This document shows, piece by piece, positions 8,274-17,306 of a DNA stretch of 64,000 nt. The notes under the pieces are model-generated. The model did not search any database. It worked only from the letters and a program-made list of their open reading frames with translations, and was not told where the DNA came from. The stretch lies in contig CAZTBB010000001.1 in NCBI GenBank assembly GCA_964611755.1, forward strand, positions 62,001 to 126,000. The letters are read 5' to 3'. The position numbers and the translations under genes were made by a program. The DNA is from CAZTBB01 sp964611755. Its GTDB lineage: Bacteria > Pseudomonadota > Alphaproteobacteria > Micavibrionales > Micavibrionaceae. Within the stretch, counting starts at the first letter, position 1. Each line of letters starts with the position of its first letter.

Positions 8274-10391
8274 ATGAAACAGGTTCTGCAATCTTTACGA
8301 AATGGGAAAACAACATTGGCAGATGTTCCGTGCCCCACTCCGAAAGATCATGAAATCCTGATTAGAACATCCCGCACCCTGATTTCCGCCGGTACAGAAC
8401 GTATGTTGATTGAATTTGGCAAGGCCGATCCCATCAACAAAGTGCGCCAGCAATCGGACAAGGTTGCACAAGTTTTTCAAAAAATGAAAACCGATGGGAT
8501 TAAGCCGACAATCGATGCTGTTTTGAATAAGCTCGACCGTCCTGTGCCTCTTGGCTATTGCAATGTTGGCCGCGTGCTCGAGACAGGCCGTCAGGTCGGC
8601 AGTGCCTTTGAGGTTGGCGATCGCGTGATTTCAAATGGAGCGCACGCCGAAGCGGTGAGTGTTTCTAAAACACTCTGCGCCAAAGTGCCTGATAATGTCA
8701 GTGATGATGAAGCCTCCTTTACGGTGCTTGGGGCTATTGCTTTGCAGGGCATACGTCTGGCCAAGCCAACTTTGGGGGAAACTTTTGCCGTCATTGGCCT
8801 TGGCCTGATCGGGCTTATGACCGTTCAGCTTTTAAGGGCGCAAGGCTGCCGCGTGCTCGGGATTGATTTTGATCCGGCGCGCCTCGAGATGGCCAAGAGT
8901 TATGGGGCGGAAATTTGTGATTTGTCCGCCGGTGGTGATCCGGTAAAAACGGCGGAGCAATTCTCGCGCGGTCATGGCATTGACGGCGTCTTAATTACCG
9001 CAGCCACATCCAGCAACGAGCCGGTAAAACAGGCCGCCGATATGTCGCGCAAACGCGGGCGTATCATTTTGGTTGGCGTCGCCGGCCTCGAGCTATCCCG
9101 TGATGATTTCTTCAAAAAAGAACTCAGCTTTCAGGTGTCCTGTTCTTATGGTCCCGGGCGCTATGACCCTAATTATGAGGACAAAGCACAGGATTACCCA
9201 TTGCCTTATGTGCGTTGGACAGAGCAGCGTAATTTCGAAGCTGTGCTTGATATGATGTCTGCGGGCTCTTTGGATGTGACATCATTGATCTCACATCGTT
9301 TTGAGATCGAAGACGCCGAACAGGCCTATGGACTGATTTTGAGTGATGAACCATCGCTCGGTATTGTTCTGGCCTATCAAGAAGAGGCACAAAAATCCGA
9401 TAGCGATATTTGCTCTCATGTTGTGGAATTAGGCGCACAAAAAAGTACTGGCGTACAAAAAATCTCTGTCGGGTTTGTCGGTGCCGGCAATTATGCGGCG
9501 GGTGTTCTGATCCCTGCCTTTAAGGCCGGTGGGGCTGATTTGCATACAATTAGCTCGAGCGGCGGCGTAAATGGTGTCTATGCCGGAAAGAAATTTGGTT
9601 TTGTAAAAACCACCACAGAGTGGGAAACGATCTTACACGATGATGCGGTGAATGCCGTGGTGATTGCAACGCGCCATGATACCCATGCGGATATGGTCTG
9701 CAAAACATTGGAAGCAGGCAAGCATGTGTTTGTTGAAAAGCCTCTGGCCTTGACAATGGATGAAATGGCGCGCATTGAGAAAGCCCATAAAGCGCATCCT
9801 GATCTTCATATTATGGTTGGGTTTAATCGCCGTTTCTCGGCGCATATTCAGAAAATAAAACAGGCATTGGCTGGCTATGACGGCACGCCAAAAAGCTTTG
9901 TTATGAGTGTGAATGCAGGGGCCATTCCATCAGAGCATTGGACACAAGATAGAGATATAGGCGGTGGCCGTATTATCGGGGAAGCTTGTCACTTTGTTGA
10001 TTTGCTCCGTTATTTGGCAGGGGCAACCATCACGGATGCCTCGATCCGGAAAATGGATTCACAAGATGGTGATACCGCAACCATTACCCTGTCTTTTGCC
10101 GATGGATCGATTGGAACGATTCACTATTTTGCCAATGGTCACAAATCTTTGCCAAAAGAACGTTTGGAGGTCTTTTGTGCCGGCCGTGTCCTCAGCTTGG
10201 ATAATTTCAAAGTAACAACGCCCTATGGCTGGAGTGGATTTGGTAAATTTAAAACCGCATCGCAAGATAAAGGCCAGAAGACCTGTACCAAAGAGTTTAT
10301 TTCATCTCTTGAAAATGGCAGCCCGCAGGCGATACCATTAGATGAAATTTTTGAAGTCAGTAAGATCGTTATCCAACTCGAAGAGACATAA
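8274..10391 (+). CDS. bi-domain oxidoreductase: zinc-type alcohol dehydrogenase fused to Gfo/Idh/MocA
   Basis: 705 residues in two parts. Residues about 1-365 are a medium-chain dehydrogenase-like domain with the cofactor loop FAVIGLGLIGLMTVQLL near residue 173. Residues about 390-705 are a Gfo/Idh/MocA oxidoreductase with VGFVGAGNYAAGVLIPAF at its start, the EKPLALTMDEM motif near residue 490 and IGGGRIIGEACHFVDLLRY near residue 565. Fusions of this type occur in polysaccharide and O-antigen clusters, commonly next to a heparinase II/III protein and WecB, as here. They are presumed to modify a nucleotide sugar by successive redox steps, but I know of no firmly assigned reaction. It lies between wbpA (10 bases) and wecB (7 bases), in the same operon. 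Confidence 0.85.
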   Translation: MKQVLQSLRNGKTTLADVPCPTPKDHEILIRTSRTLISAGTERMLIEFGKADPINKVRQQSDKVAQVFQKMKTDGIKPTIDAVLNKLDRPVPLGYCNVGRVLETGRQVGSAFEVGDRVISNGAHAEAVSVSKTLCAKVPDNVSDDEASFTVLGAIALQGIRLAKPTLGETFAVIGLGLIGLMTVQLLRAQGCRVLGIDFDPARLEMAKSYGAEICDLSAGGDPVKTAEQFSRGHGIDGVLITAATSSNEPVKQAADMSRKRGRIILVGVAGLELSRDDFFKKELSFQVSCSYGPGRYDPNYEDKAQDYPLPYVRWTEQRNFEAVLDMMSAGSLDVTSLISHRFEIEDAEQAYGLILSDEPSLGIVLAYQEEAQKSDSDICSHVVELGAQKSTGVQKISVGFVGAGNYAAGVLIPAFKAGGADLHTISSSGGVNGVYAGKKFGFVKTTTEWETILHDDAVNAVVIATRHDTHADMVCKTLEAGKHVFVEKPLALTMDEMARIEKAHKAHPDLHIMVGFNRRFSAHIQKIKQALAGYDGTPKSFVMSVNAGAIPSEHWTQDRDIGGGRIIGEACHFVDLLRYLAGATITDASIRKMDSQDGDTATITLSFADGSIGTIHYFANGHKSLPKERLEVFCAGRVLSLDNFKVTTPYGWSGFGKFKTASQDKGQKTCTKEFISSLENGSPQAIPLDEIFEVSKIVIQLEET

Positions 10392-10398
10392 ATCACGT

Positions 10399-11535
10399 AT
10401 GAGCATAGAGCTTCCATTTATTGATATTATCGCTGGTGCGCGCCCTAACTTTATGAAGATTGCGCCCATCATTCATGCTTTGGAAGAGCGCTTGAAAACT
10501 GGCGGATCTCTAAAATATCGTCTTATTCATACCGGACAGCATTATGATCAGAAAATGTCCGGTGATTTTTTTGAACAGCTCGGCATTCCAAAACCGCATC
10601 ATAACCTTGAGGCCGGATCAGGATCACAAGCCGTGCAAACAGGCGCGATTATGGCCCGCTACGAAGAGCTGATGATGGATAAGGGAAAGCCTTCATGCTG
10701 TTTGGTCGTGGGGGATGTGAACTCGACGATGGCCTGTGCGATCACAGCGCAAAAACTTCATGTCCCTGTTGCCCATGTGGAGGCCGGCATCCGCTCAGGT
10801 GATTGGACAATGCCGGAAGAAATTAACCGCCTGGCTACCGATGCCATTACCAATTGGTTTTTTACCACATCGGATAATGCCAATAATAATTTGCGCAAAA
10901 GCGGCATAGAGGATGCGCGCATCTTTTTTGTCGGCAATACAATGATTGATACGCTTCTTCGTAATTTAGAGCGGCTTGAAAAACCGCATTGCTGGGATGA
11001 GCATGGCCTTGAAGAGGGCAATTATTTTGTTGCAACCTTGCACCGCCCTGCCAATGTGGATGATGAAAAAGGTCTGCACAATGTGATTGAGACAATTTGC
11101 AATAACACCCGTGATGTGAAAATTGTGTTTCCGGTTCACCCGCGCACAAAGAAAAATTTAGAAAGCATGGGGGCATTGCCGGCTAATTTGATTTGTGTTG
11201 ATCCGCAACCCTATTTGCAGTTCATCTATTTGGTCAAGCATGCCAAAGCGGTCATTACAGACTCGGGTGGCATTACCGAAGAGACAACAGTGATGGGTGT
11301 GCCTTGCATGACCATGCGCGATAATACCGAGCGCCCTGAAACCATCGATGAGGGCACGAATGAGCTTGTTGGAACAAACCCGCAAGCTCTTATTCCCTAT
11401 CTCGATAAACTCTTTGCCGGAGAATGGAAAAGCGGCCGCATTCCTGAAAAATGGGATGGAAAAACATCACAGCGCATTGTCGAGGCTTTGGAAGATTTAC
11501 TCGCGGCAAGAAAGCTGAATGAAAATGCTGCTTAA
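10399..11535 (+). CDS. wecB: UDP-N-acetylglucosamine 2-epimerase (non-hydrolysing)
   Basis: 378 residues from the ATG at 10399; a longer frame opens at 10342 but would overlap the previous gene by 50 bases and adds an unlike N-terminus. Family marks: GARPNFMKIAPII at the start, HTGQHYD near residue 50, HVEAGIRSGD near residue 130 and TDSGGITEETTVMG near residue 290. The enzyme interconverts UDP-GlcNAc and UDP-ManNAc in the cytoplasm. Together with the WbpA-like dehydrogenase it can supply UDP-ManNAc and uronic-acid derivatives for the polymer. It overlaps the heparinase-family gene by 17 bases. A WbpI-like role on a diacetamido-uronic substrate is possible but the WbpD/E aminotransferase and acetyltransferase partners are absent here. 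Confidence 0.9.
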   Translation: MSIELPFIDIIAGARPNFMKIAPIIHALEERLKTGGSLKYRLIHTGQHYDQKMSGDFFEQLGIPKPHHNLEAGSGSQAVQTGAIMARYEELMMDKGKPSCCLVVGDVNSTMACAITAQKLHVPVAHVEAGIRSGDWTMPEEINRLATDAITNWFFTTSDNANNNLRKSGIEDARIFFVGNTMIDTLLRNLERLEKPHCWDEHGLEEGNYFVATLHRPANVDDEKGLHNVIETICNNTRDVKIVFPVHPRTKKNLESMGALPANLICVDPQPYLQFIYLVKHAKAVITDSGGITEETTVMGVPCMTMRDNTERPETIDEGTNELVGTNPQALIPYLDKLFAGEWKSGRIPEKWDGKTSQRIVEALEDLLAARKLNENAA

Positions 11536-13156
11536 AAAAGCATCGTTGTATTTTCATACTTTGCGTTATCTCAAGCCCGTTCAAATTGGCGCCCGCATTC
11601 AAAAAAAACTTTTTCAACCACGATTTAAGCCTGTCAAAACACTGGCGCTGAGACAGCCACCAGAGTCTTGGCAGCAGGTGATTCAAAAAGAACACTCTTT
11701 AATTGGGCCGATGCGTTTTCGTTTTTTAAATGAAGAGCATGCGCTTGATGAGATTGGCTGGGATGATCCGAAGATTGCGAAATTGTGGCGTTATAATCTG
11801 CATTATTTTGATGATTTAAATGCGCAACAAGCTGATGAGCGCGCAGCATGGCATCATGATCTTATAACACGCTGGATTGATGAAAATCCGCCTGCCAAAG
11901 GGTCGGCTTGGGAGCCATATACAACATCGCTTCGCATCGTGAATTGGGTGAAATGGCTGATGGCTGGTCATGAGGCGCCAGCAGGCATGATCCAAAGTCT
12001 GGCTGATCAAACAGGATGGCTGTCTCAAAATTTGGAATATCATATTCTGGGCAACCATTTATTTGCCAATGCGAAAGCCTTGATCTTTGCAGGCAGTTTT
12101 TTCGCAGGGCAAGAGGCCGATCAGTGGCTCGAGGCAGGAATAAAGATTTTAACACAAGAGTTGGATGAACAAATTCTGGACGATGGCGGGCATTTTGAAC
12201 TGAGCCCGATGTATCATGCAATTATCTTGGAAGATGTTTTGGATATTATTCAGCTTGGGCGTATATGCAAAACACTGCCTGAAGATATATGCAAGAAAAT
12301 GCAAGATAGCGCGGAAAAGATGCTGCATTGGATGGATGTGATGGCACATCCTGATGGGCAGATCAGTTTTTTCAATGATGCGGCTTTTGGTATAGCCGCT
12401 GAGCCTGAGCAGATAAAAGCGTATGCCAAAACCCTAAACATTAAAAATTCCAGAGCCCTAAAACCTCTGCAACATCTCGCTGCTAGCGGGTATATACGCG
12501 CAAGTGCCGGTAACTGGACAGCCTTGATCGATATTGCGCGGATTGGGCCTGATTATTTGCCCGGTCATGCGCATGCCGATCAGCTGAGTTTTGAATTATC
12601 GCATGGCGCGCAGCGCATTTTTGTAAATTCCGGTATTTCTGAATATGGATTATCACCGGAACGTCATCGCCAACGCGGAACAGCCGCGCATAACACGGTT
12701 GTGATTAATGGGGCGAATTCCGCAGAAATATGGAGTGGTTTTCGGGTTGCGCGCAGAGGGCAGCCATATGATTTAAGGATTGATGAGAATGAGAGCAGTT
12801 GTGAGATCAGCGCTAGCCATAATGGTTATAAACGATTGAGCGGCAAGCCAGTCCACAAGCGCAGCTGGTCGATAAGCGCAGATCAGATCACCATCACCGA
12901 TGAGATTGTCGGCGTATACCAATCGGCACATGCACATTTTCACATTCATCCTGATGTGCAAGTCACCCTAGATCAGGGCGGAAAATCTGGCTCTATACAA
13001 TGTGATAAGCAGCTGATAAAGTTCAATATTGAGGGTGGTGTTGCTATTATAGAAACATCAACCTATCACCCTGAGTTTGGAAAAGTGCAAAAAAATCAAA
13101 GGCTTGCCGTCCGTCTAAGCTCGCCCCACCTTGTGTTTAGATTACAATCGAGCTAG
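11519..13156 (+). CDS. heparinase II/III family protein
   Basis: 545 residues. The N-terminal two thirds are helical (alpha toroid) with WRYNLHYFDDLNAQ near residue 90 and the C-terminal part is a beta-sandwich carrying GHAHADQLSFEL near residue 348 and RGTAAHNTVVING near residue 385, the hallmarks of the heparinase II/III family. These enzymes cleave uronic-acid-containing polysaccharides by beta-elimination; in EPS clusters with a bi-domain oxidoreductase they may trim or edit the polymer. A signal peptide is not evident, so it may act in the cytoplasm or be secreted another way. Its start overlaps wecB by 17 bases, and the next gene begins 7 bases after it. Confidence 0.85.
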   Translation: MKMLLKKASLYFHTLRYLKPVQIGARIQKKLFQPRFKPVKTLALRQPPESWQQVIQKEHSLIGPMRFRFLNEEHALDEIGWDDPKIAKLWRYNLHYFDDLNAQQADERAAWHHDLITRWIDENPPAKGSAWEPYTTSLRIVNWVKWLMAGHEAPAGMIQSLADQTGWLSQNLEYHILGNHLFANAKALIFAGSFFAGQEADQWLEAGIKILTQELDEQILDDGGHFELSPMYHAIILEDVLDIIQLGRICKTLPEDICKKMQDSAEKMLHWMDVMAHPDGQISFFNDAAFGIAAEPEQIKAYAKTLNIKNSRALKPLQHLAASGYIRASAGNWTALIDIARIGPDYLPGHAHADQLSFELSHGAQRIFVNSGISEYGLSPERHRQRGTAAHNTVVINGANSAEIWSGFRVARRGQPYDLRIDENESSCEISASHNGYKRLSGKPVHKRSWSISADQITITDEIVGVYQSAHAHFHIHPDVQVTLDQGGKSGSIQCDKQLIKFNIEGGVAIIETSTYHPEFGKVQKNQRLAVRLSSPHLVFRLQSS

Positions 13157-13163
13157 CTTTGTC

Positions 13164-14423
13164 ATGCATATTTTGTTCTTCACTGATAATTTTCCGCCCG
13201 AGGTGAATGCCCCGGCGAGCAGAACATATGAGCATTGCCGTGAGTGGGTAAAAGCAGGGCATGAGGTCACAATCATTACCTGTGCGCCGAATTTTCCAAC
13301 GGGCACAGTATTTGCTGGCTATAAAAATAAACTTTATCAATCCGAGATGATAGACGGCATTAAAGTTATCCGTGTTTGGTCCTACATGGCTGCCAATGAG
13401 GGGTTTTTATGGCGTGTACTTGATTATACCAGTTATATGATTACCAGCTTTTTTGCTGCGTTCTTTGTGCGCAAAGTCGATGTGGTCATTGGCACGTCAC
13501 CGCAGTTTTTTTGCGCATGCGGCGCCTGGGCTGCCAGCCTATTCAAATGGAAGCCCTTTGTTTTTGAGCTCAGAGATTTATGGCCGGAATCTATTCGGGC
13601 CGTGGGTGCGATGGAAAAAAGCAAGCTGCTGGATATTTTGGAATGGATTGAACTATTCCTATACCGCCGCGCTAAGCTGATAGTGTCTGTGNNNNNNNNN
13701 NCATACTCCTTCAAGAAAAACTTAATTGACCGCGGTATTGATGGCGAAAAAATTGATGTGATTACCAATAGCGCCGATCTCAGCCGTTACAGCCCGCGTG
13801 ATAAAGATCCTGACTTGGTTAAAGAGTTAGGCCTGGAAGGCAAGTTTGTAGCCGGGTACATTGGCACACATGGGATGGCACACGGCCTTGATGCATTGCA
13901 TGGTGTGGCTGCGAAATTACAAAAAGAAGGGCACAAGGATATTGTTTTGTTGTTCTTGGGCGATGGCGCGCTCAAAGATGATTTGATGGTGCAGGCCGAG
14001 GAACTGGGACTTAAAAATGTTTTGCATTTAAAAAGTGTTTCCAAAGATGAGGTGGCGCGCTATTGGTCTTTGCTTGACCTCTCGATCATTCATCTCAAAC
14101 GTAATGACACATTTAAAACCGTGATCCCGTCCAAAATGTTTGAATGTATGGCGATGGGCATTCCTATTTTGCATTGCGTGGAGGGCGAGTCGGCCGATAT
14201 GATTCGTATTGATGAGGTCGGCTTAACGGCTATACCAGAGGATGTTGATGATATTAGTGAGAAAATACTAATGCTATACAAGGATCAGAAATTCCTGAGA
14301 AGCCTGAAAAGAAATGGCATTATCGCGGCCAAGAAATATGATCGTAAGGCAATGGCAAAAGATATGTTATACTTGCTGAAAAGTAATTTTGAAAAAAAGC
14401 AGCAAGAGCTGAACACAGCATAA
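13164..14423 (+). CDS. glycosyltransferase, GT4 family (WbuB-like), with internal assembly gap
   Basis: 419 residues as written, from the ATG at 13164 (MHILFFTDNFPPEVNAPASR); an in-frame ATG at 13131 would overlap the heparinase gene. The N-terminal PPEVNAPASRTYEHCREW and FELRDLWPESIRAVG (near residue 135) match WbuB-like GT4 enzymes, which transfer aminosugars such as FucNAc. The donor half includes GYIGTHGMAHGLDAL (near 232) and VIPSKMFECMAMGIPIL (near 325). Ten N bases at 13692-13701 interrupt it around residue 177 while the flanking frames agree, so the gene is intact in principle. Part of the operon running to 15818; it begins 7 bases after the heparinase gene. Confidence 0.88.
   Translation: MHILFFTDNFPPEVNAPASRTYEHCREWVKAGHEVTIITCAPNFPTGTVFAGYKNKLYQSEMIDGIKVIRVWSYMAANEGFLWRVLDYTSYMITSFFAAFFVRKVDVVIGTSPQFFCACGAWAASLFKWKPFVFELRDLWPESIRAVGAMEKSKLLDILEWIELFLYRRAKLIVSVXXXXYSFKKNLIDRGIDGEKIDVITNSADLSRYSPRDKDPDLVKELGLEGKFVAGYIGTHGMAHGLDALHGVAAKLQKEGHKDIVLLFLGDGALKDDLMVQAEELGLKNVLHLKSVSKDEVARYWSLLDLSIIHLKRNDTFKTVIPSKMFECMAMGIPILHCVEGESADMIRIDEVGLTAIPEDVDDISEKILMLYKDQKFLRSLKRNGIIAAKKYDRKAMAKDMLYLLKSNFEKKQQELNTA
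13692..13701. other. assembly gap (10 N) inside a glycosyltransferase gene
   Basis: Ten undetermined bases. Both sides read in one frame: LIVSV before and YSFKKNLIDRGI after. The family usually has V-T-x-S-F here, so a real gap of one base (restoring a Val-Thr-Tyr-Ser reading) also keeps the frame; the printed length of ten may be arbitrary. Confidence 0.95.
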
Positions 14424-14441
14424 AGTTTTTCAGGGCACGCC

Positions 14442-15818
14442 ATGAGCAGAAGTTTTTTTTACAGCATTAGCCAGCTTCATAGTGTGAAGATTGATAAATA
14501 TTTTTTCGATATTTTTCTGATACTGGGCTTCTTGCTTGTTTCCATTTTTATGCCGTTTTTAAAACCCGGCTTATATATTCTCCTTTTTGTTTACTGCCTT
14601 GCCGGTCCGGAGGGAATTATCAAAGCGTTAACGCTGAGCTGGGTATTGGTTACGACAACGCAGGCATTCGGTGATACGAGCGGCATTGGAATTTTAAAAT
14701 CTTTATTGCCGTTCCTGGCACTCGTTTCACTTGTTATGCATTGGGTATTAAACCCGCGATTAAGCCCACCTATTATGACTTTGTGGATTGTTGCTTTTGG
14801 CCTGCTTGTTGTTGCTCTGGGTGCTATGACGGCCTATGCGCTGGATGTGTCTATCCTCAAGGCTGTATTGTTTACAACCGGGCTTGTGACTATTTTTTGG
14901 GCCATGAAATTTGCCGTTAATAATAAGAGGATTGATGCATGGTTCATTAGTTTGTTTTTATGCATTATTTTTGTCAGTATCCCGTTTAGCGTTACATCGG
15001 CAGGGTATTTTGTAAACGGCTTTGGCTTTCAAGGTATCTTTAAACATCCGCAGATTATGGGTGCCTTTGCCGGCATTTCCACAGCATGGCTGTTTTCAAA
15101 AGTCGTTATGAATCATGATACCAGACCGTTATATCTCGTTGCGCTTGGATTGGCGGTGATTTTGCTGTTTCTCAGTGCAGCCAGAGTTGGCCTATTCACG
15201 GCTATTTTCGGGATTATATTTGCCTTTCTCTTTGGTTCAAAAGCCAAGGCCAAGATCAGTACGCTTGTTTTCATTTATGTTGGGTTTTGCGCATTATTAT
15301 TTGCAAGTATCTTTTTTAATATCGGTGATCCGGCAGAAGATTTCGTCAGAAAGAAAGAGGATCAGGGAAGTATAGTGGAATCTGTTCTGTCGTCTCGCAT
15401 GCCATTGGTGCTGCAATCCTGGACAAATTTTCAGGAGAGCCCATATTTTGGTATTGGCTTTGGTCTTGCAAGTAATCCTGCCGAATTAAAAGTTCAGTAC
15501 GACCCTTTACTCGGTATTCCAATAAGTGCATCCGTAGAAAAAGGGGTGTTTTTCGTTGCTGTTTTAGAAGAAATCGGGTTGGTCGGAACATTGGTATTTT
15601 TCATCATTCTGGGTTTTCTTTTTGCACGCATATATTATTCCGGCAATCCGGAACTAATGGCCCTGTTTATTGCACCCATTGCAACCAATTTTGGTGATGC
15701 AACGTTATTCTCCTTGGGGGATAACGGGTTGCTTATATGGTTGATGATTATTTATGCGTATAGCAAAGCACGCCAAGTGTCAGGCAGGAAGTATAAAAGA
15801 GTTAAAGGCAGGCCCTAG
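14442..15818 (+). CDS. O-antigen polymerase/ligase-like membrane protein (Wzy candidate)
   Basis: 458 residues with about 11-12 hydrophobic segments and a large soluble loop in the second half (about residues 295-370), containing RKKEDQGSIVESVLSSRMP and the conserved FGIGFGLASNP motif. This layout is that of the Wzy_C/O-antigen ligase family, which polymerises repeat units or ligates glycan in the periplasm. With a flippase, several glycosyltransferases and a Wza/Wzc export module in the window, a Wzy polymerase role is most likely. It is the last gene of the rightward operon, 18 bases after the glycosyltransferase and immediately before a strong terminator. Sequence in this family diverges fast, so the call rests on topology, motif and context. 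Confidence 0.75.
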   Translation: MSRSFFYSISQLHSVKIDKYFFDIFLILGFLLVSIFMPFLKPGLYILLFVYCLAGPEGIIKALTLSWVLVTTTQAFGDTSGIGILKSLLPFLALVSLVMHWVLNPRLSPPIMTLWIVAFGLLVVALGAMTAYALDVSILKAVLFTTGLVTIFWAMKFAVNNKRIDAWFISLFLCIIFVSIPFSVTSAGYFVNGFGFQGIFKHPQIMGAFAGISTAWLFSKVVMNHDTRPLYLVALGLAVILLFLSAARVGLFTAIFGIIFAFLFGSKAKAKISTLVFIYVGFCALLFASIFFNIGDPAEDFVRKKEDQGSIVESVLSSRMPLVLQSWTNFQESPYFGIGFGLASNPAELKVQYDPLLGIPISASVEKGVFFVAVLEEIGLVGTLVFFIILGFLFARIYYSGNPELMALFIAPIATNFGDATLFSLGDNGLLIWLMIIYAYSKARQVSGRKYKRVKGRP

Positions 15819-15820
15819 AC

Positions 15821-15850
15821 AGCTTGGCTTTTATGAGGCCAAGCTTTATT
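15821..15850 (+). terminator. Rho-independent terminator ending the polysaccharide operon
   Basis: Eight-base perfect stem AGCTTGGC (15821-15828) and GCCAAGCT (15838-15845) with a nine-base loop, followed by TTTATT. It starts three bases after the Wzy-like stop and sits between convergent genes. The hairpin can form on the other strand too, so it may also end the HlyD/ABC transcript. Confidence 0.75.
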
Positions 15851-17306
15851 ACCTCTCGGTCATGGCATTATCGAGTGTTTTAACAAACGGTTTGAGCAAA
15901 TATTGCATGACGGTTTTCTTGCCAGTCAGAATATCAACGCTGGCAACCATGCCCGGAATAATGGGAAGAATTTCACCTTTGCGTTTCAGTTCTGTTTCAT
16001 TGGTACGCAGGCGCACGCGATAAAAACTATTTCCTTGTTCATCCTCAATCGTATCGGCCGAAATATCGACCACTTCTGATTCCAATCCGCCATAAATGGA
16101 AAAATCATAGGCCGTGATTTTTACGATGGCTGCTTGCGTTGGATACACATGAGCAATATCGGATGGGCGAATACGCGCCTCGATCAATAGTTGGTCATCT
16201 TTGGGGACAATCTCGATCAATGTTTCACCCGGGCGTACAACGCCGCCAACCGTGTTCACGGTAAATTCCTTGATCGTTCCATTGACGGGTGATTTTATTT
16301 CGGTGCGTGTTTTGCGTTCCTTCAAAGCGGACAGCCGCTCTTTGATTTCATTCAGCTCAATCAACTTCGCCGAGAGCTCTGTTTGCGCATCCGCCTGCGC
16401 AGAATTGTTGAGATCATCAATGCGGGCATTGACTTCCGAGACAGCCGATTGGGCACGCGGAAGGCTCGAGAGAAGAGAGTTGAGTTCGGAGTCGCGCTCT
16501 TTCATGCCGCGTTCCAGTTGCAGCAATTCCATTTGCGGCGCCGCGCCTTTTTCAACAAGCGGGCGGATCATCTCCATCTCTTCACGTTGAAGGCGCACCA
16601 CTTCGCGTAAATCCGAAATACGCGTTTGCAGCTCGCGCACTTCTTGTTCGCGCTGTGCTTTTTGTTGAGTGAGTACATTGAGTTGACTATCGCGCTGCAC
16701 TTTATTGGCACGGAACGCATTCATCTCCTCGGAAACACTGCTGGGCGATCCCTCCATCACTTCATTTGGAAAGGTTAACGTACTCTCCCCCTTGGCTTCT
16801 GCTTGCAACCGTGTAATGGAGGCCAAGAGGCCAAGATAACGTGCACGGGACGCCCCAAGATCGGAAGAGGCTTCAATATCGCTCAGGCGCATTAAAACTT
16901 GACCAACCGAGACTTCGCCGCCTTCTTTAACTAAAAATTCTTCGACAATGCCGGCCTCAAGGCTTTGTAGCTGTTGTACCTCAGAAGAAGGAATAACTTT
17001 TCCATCACCGCGTGTGACTTCATCAAGCTGCGCGAAATTGGCCCAAATAACAAAAAGAACAAAAAACCCGACAATCCCGAAAAACAAAAGATGCTGGGCA
17101 AGCCCGAGATCATCATCATCCAGCTTCACATCCAGCATCGCCATGGCTTTGGCCTCGGCCATATGCGCATGGCGCTGTGTCCAGCTATCACGAATTTCAT
17201 TCCAGTTTTGCGGCTGGTTGATAGATTCTTTTTTCTTCTCCGCTTTCTTATTTTTGGCAGGAGATTCTTGCTGTGCCGGTTTTTCTTTTGGATCTGGACT
17301 AGACAT
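15849..17306 (-). CDS. HlyD-family type I secretion membrane-fusion protein
   Basis: 485 residues from the ATG at 17306, which overlaps the stop of the ABC gene by eight bases; an in-frame start at 17330 is possible but less coupled. A charged cytoplasmic N-terminus (about 70 residues, Lys/Glu-rich) is followed by one membrane span (HLLFFGIVGFFVLFVIWANF, near residues 72-91), a biotinyl-lipoyl-like strand (VQQLQSLEAGIVEEFLVKEG), a long periplasmic coiled coil (about 160-310) and a second lipoyl/beta-barrel region with IKSPVNGTIKEF. It bridges the inner-membrane ABC exporter to a TolC-like outer-membrane channel. No TolC gene is in the window. Partner of the ABC gene and probable exporter of the RTX protein. 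Confidence 0.92.
   Translation of the reverse strand: MSSPDPKEKPAQQESPAKNKKAEKKKESINQPQNWNEIRDSWTQRHAHMAEAKAMAMLDVKLDDDDLGLAQHLLFFGIVGFFVLFVIWANFAQLDEVTRGDGKVIPSSEVQQLQSLEAGIVEEFLVKEGGEVSVGQVLMRLSDIEASSDLGASRARYLGLLASITRLQAEAKGESTLTFPNEVMEGSPSSVSEEMNAFRANKVQRDSQLNVLTQQKAQREQEVRELQTRISDLREVVRLQREEMEMIRPLVEKGAAPQMELLQLERGMKERDSELNSLLSSLPRAQSAVSEVNARIDDLNNSAQADAQTELSAKLIELNEIKERLSALKERKTRTEIKSPVNGTIKEFTVNTVGGVVRPGETLIEIVPKDDQLLIEARIRPSDIAHVYPTQAAIVKITAYDFSIYGGLESEVVDISADTIEDEQGNSFYRVRLRTNETELKRKGEILPIIPGMVASVDILTGKKTVMQYLLKPFVKTLDNAMTER

Noticed and set aside
13164..14423. Frameshift or pseudogene at the N gap
   Set aside because: Both flanks read in one frame and match consecutive parts of the family, so the gene is intact apart from unknown bases.
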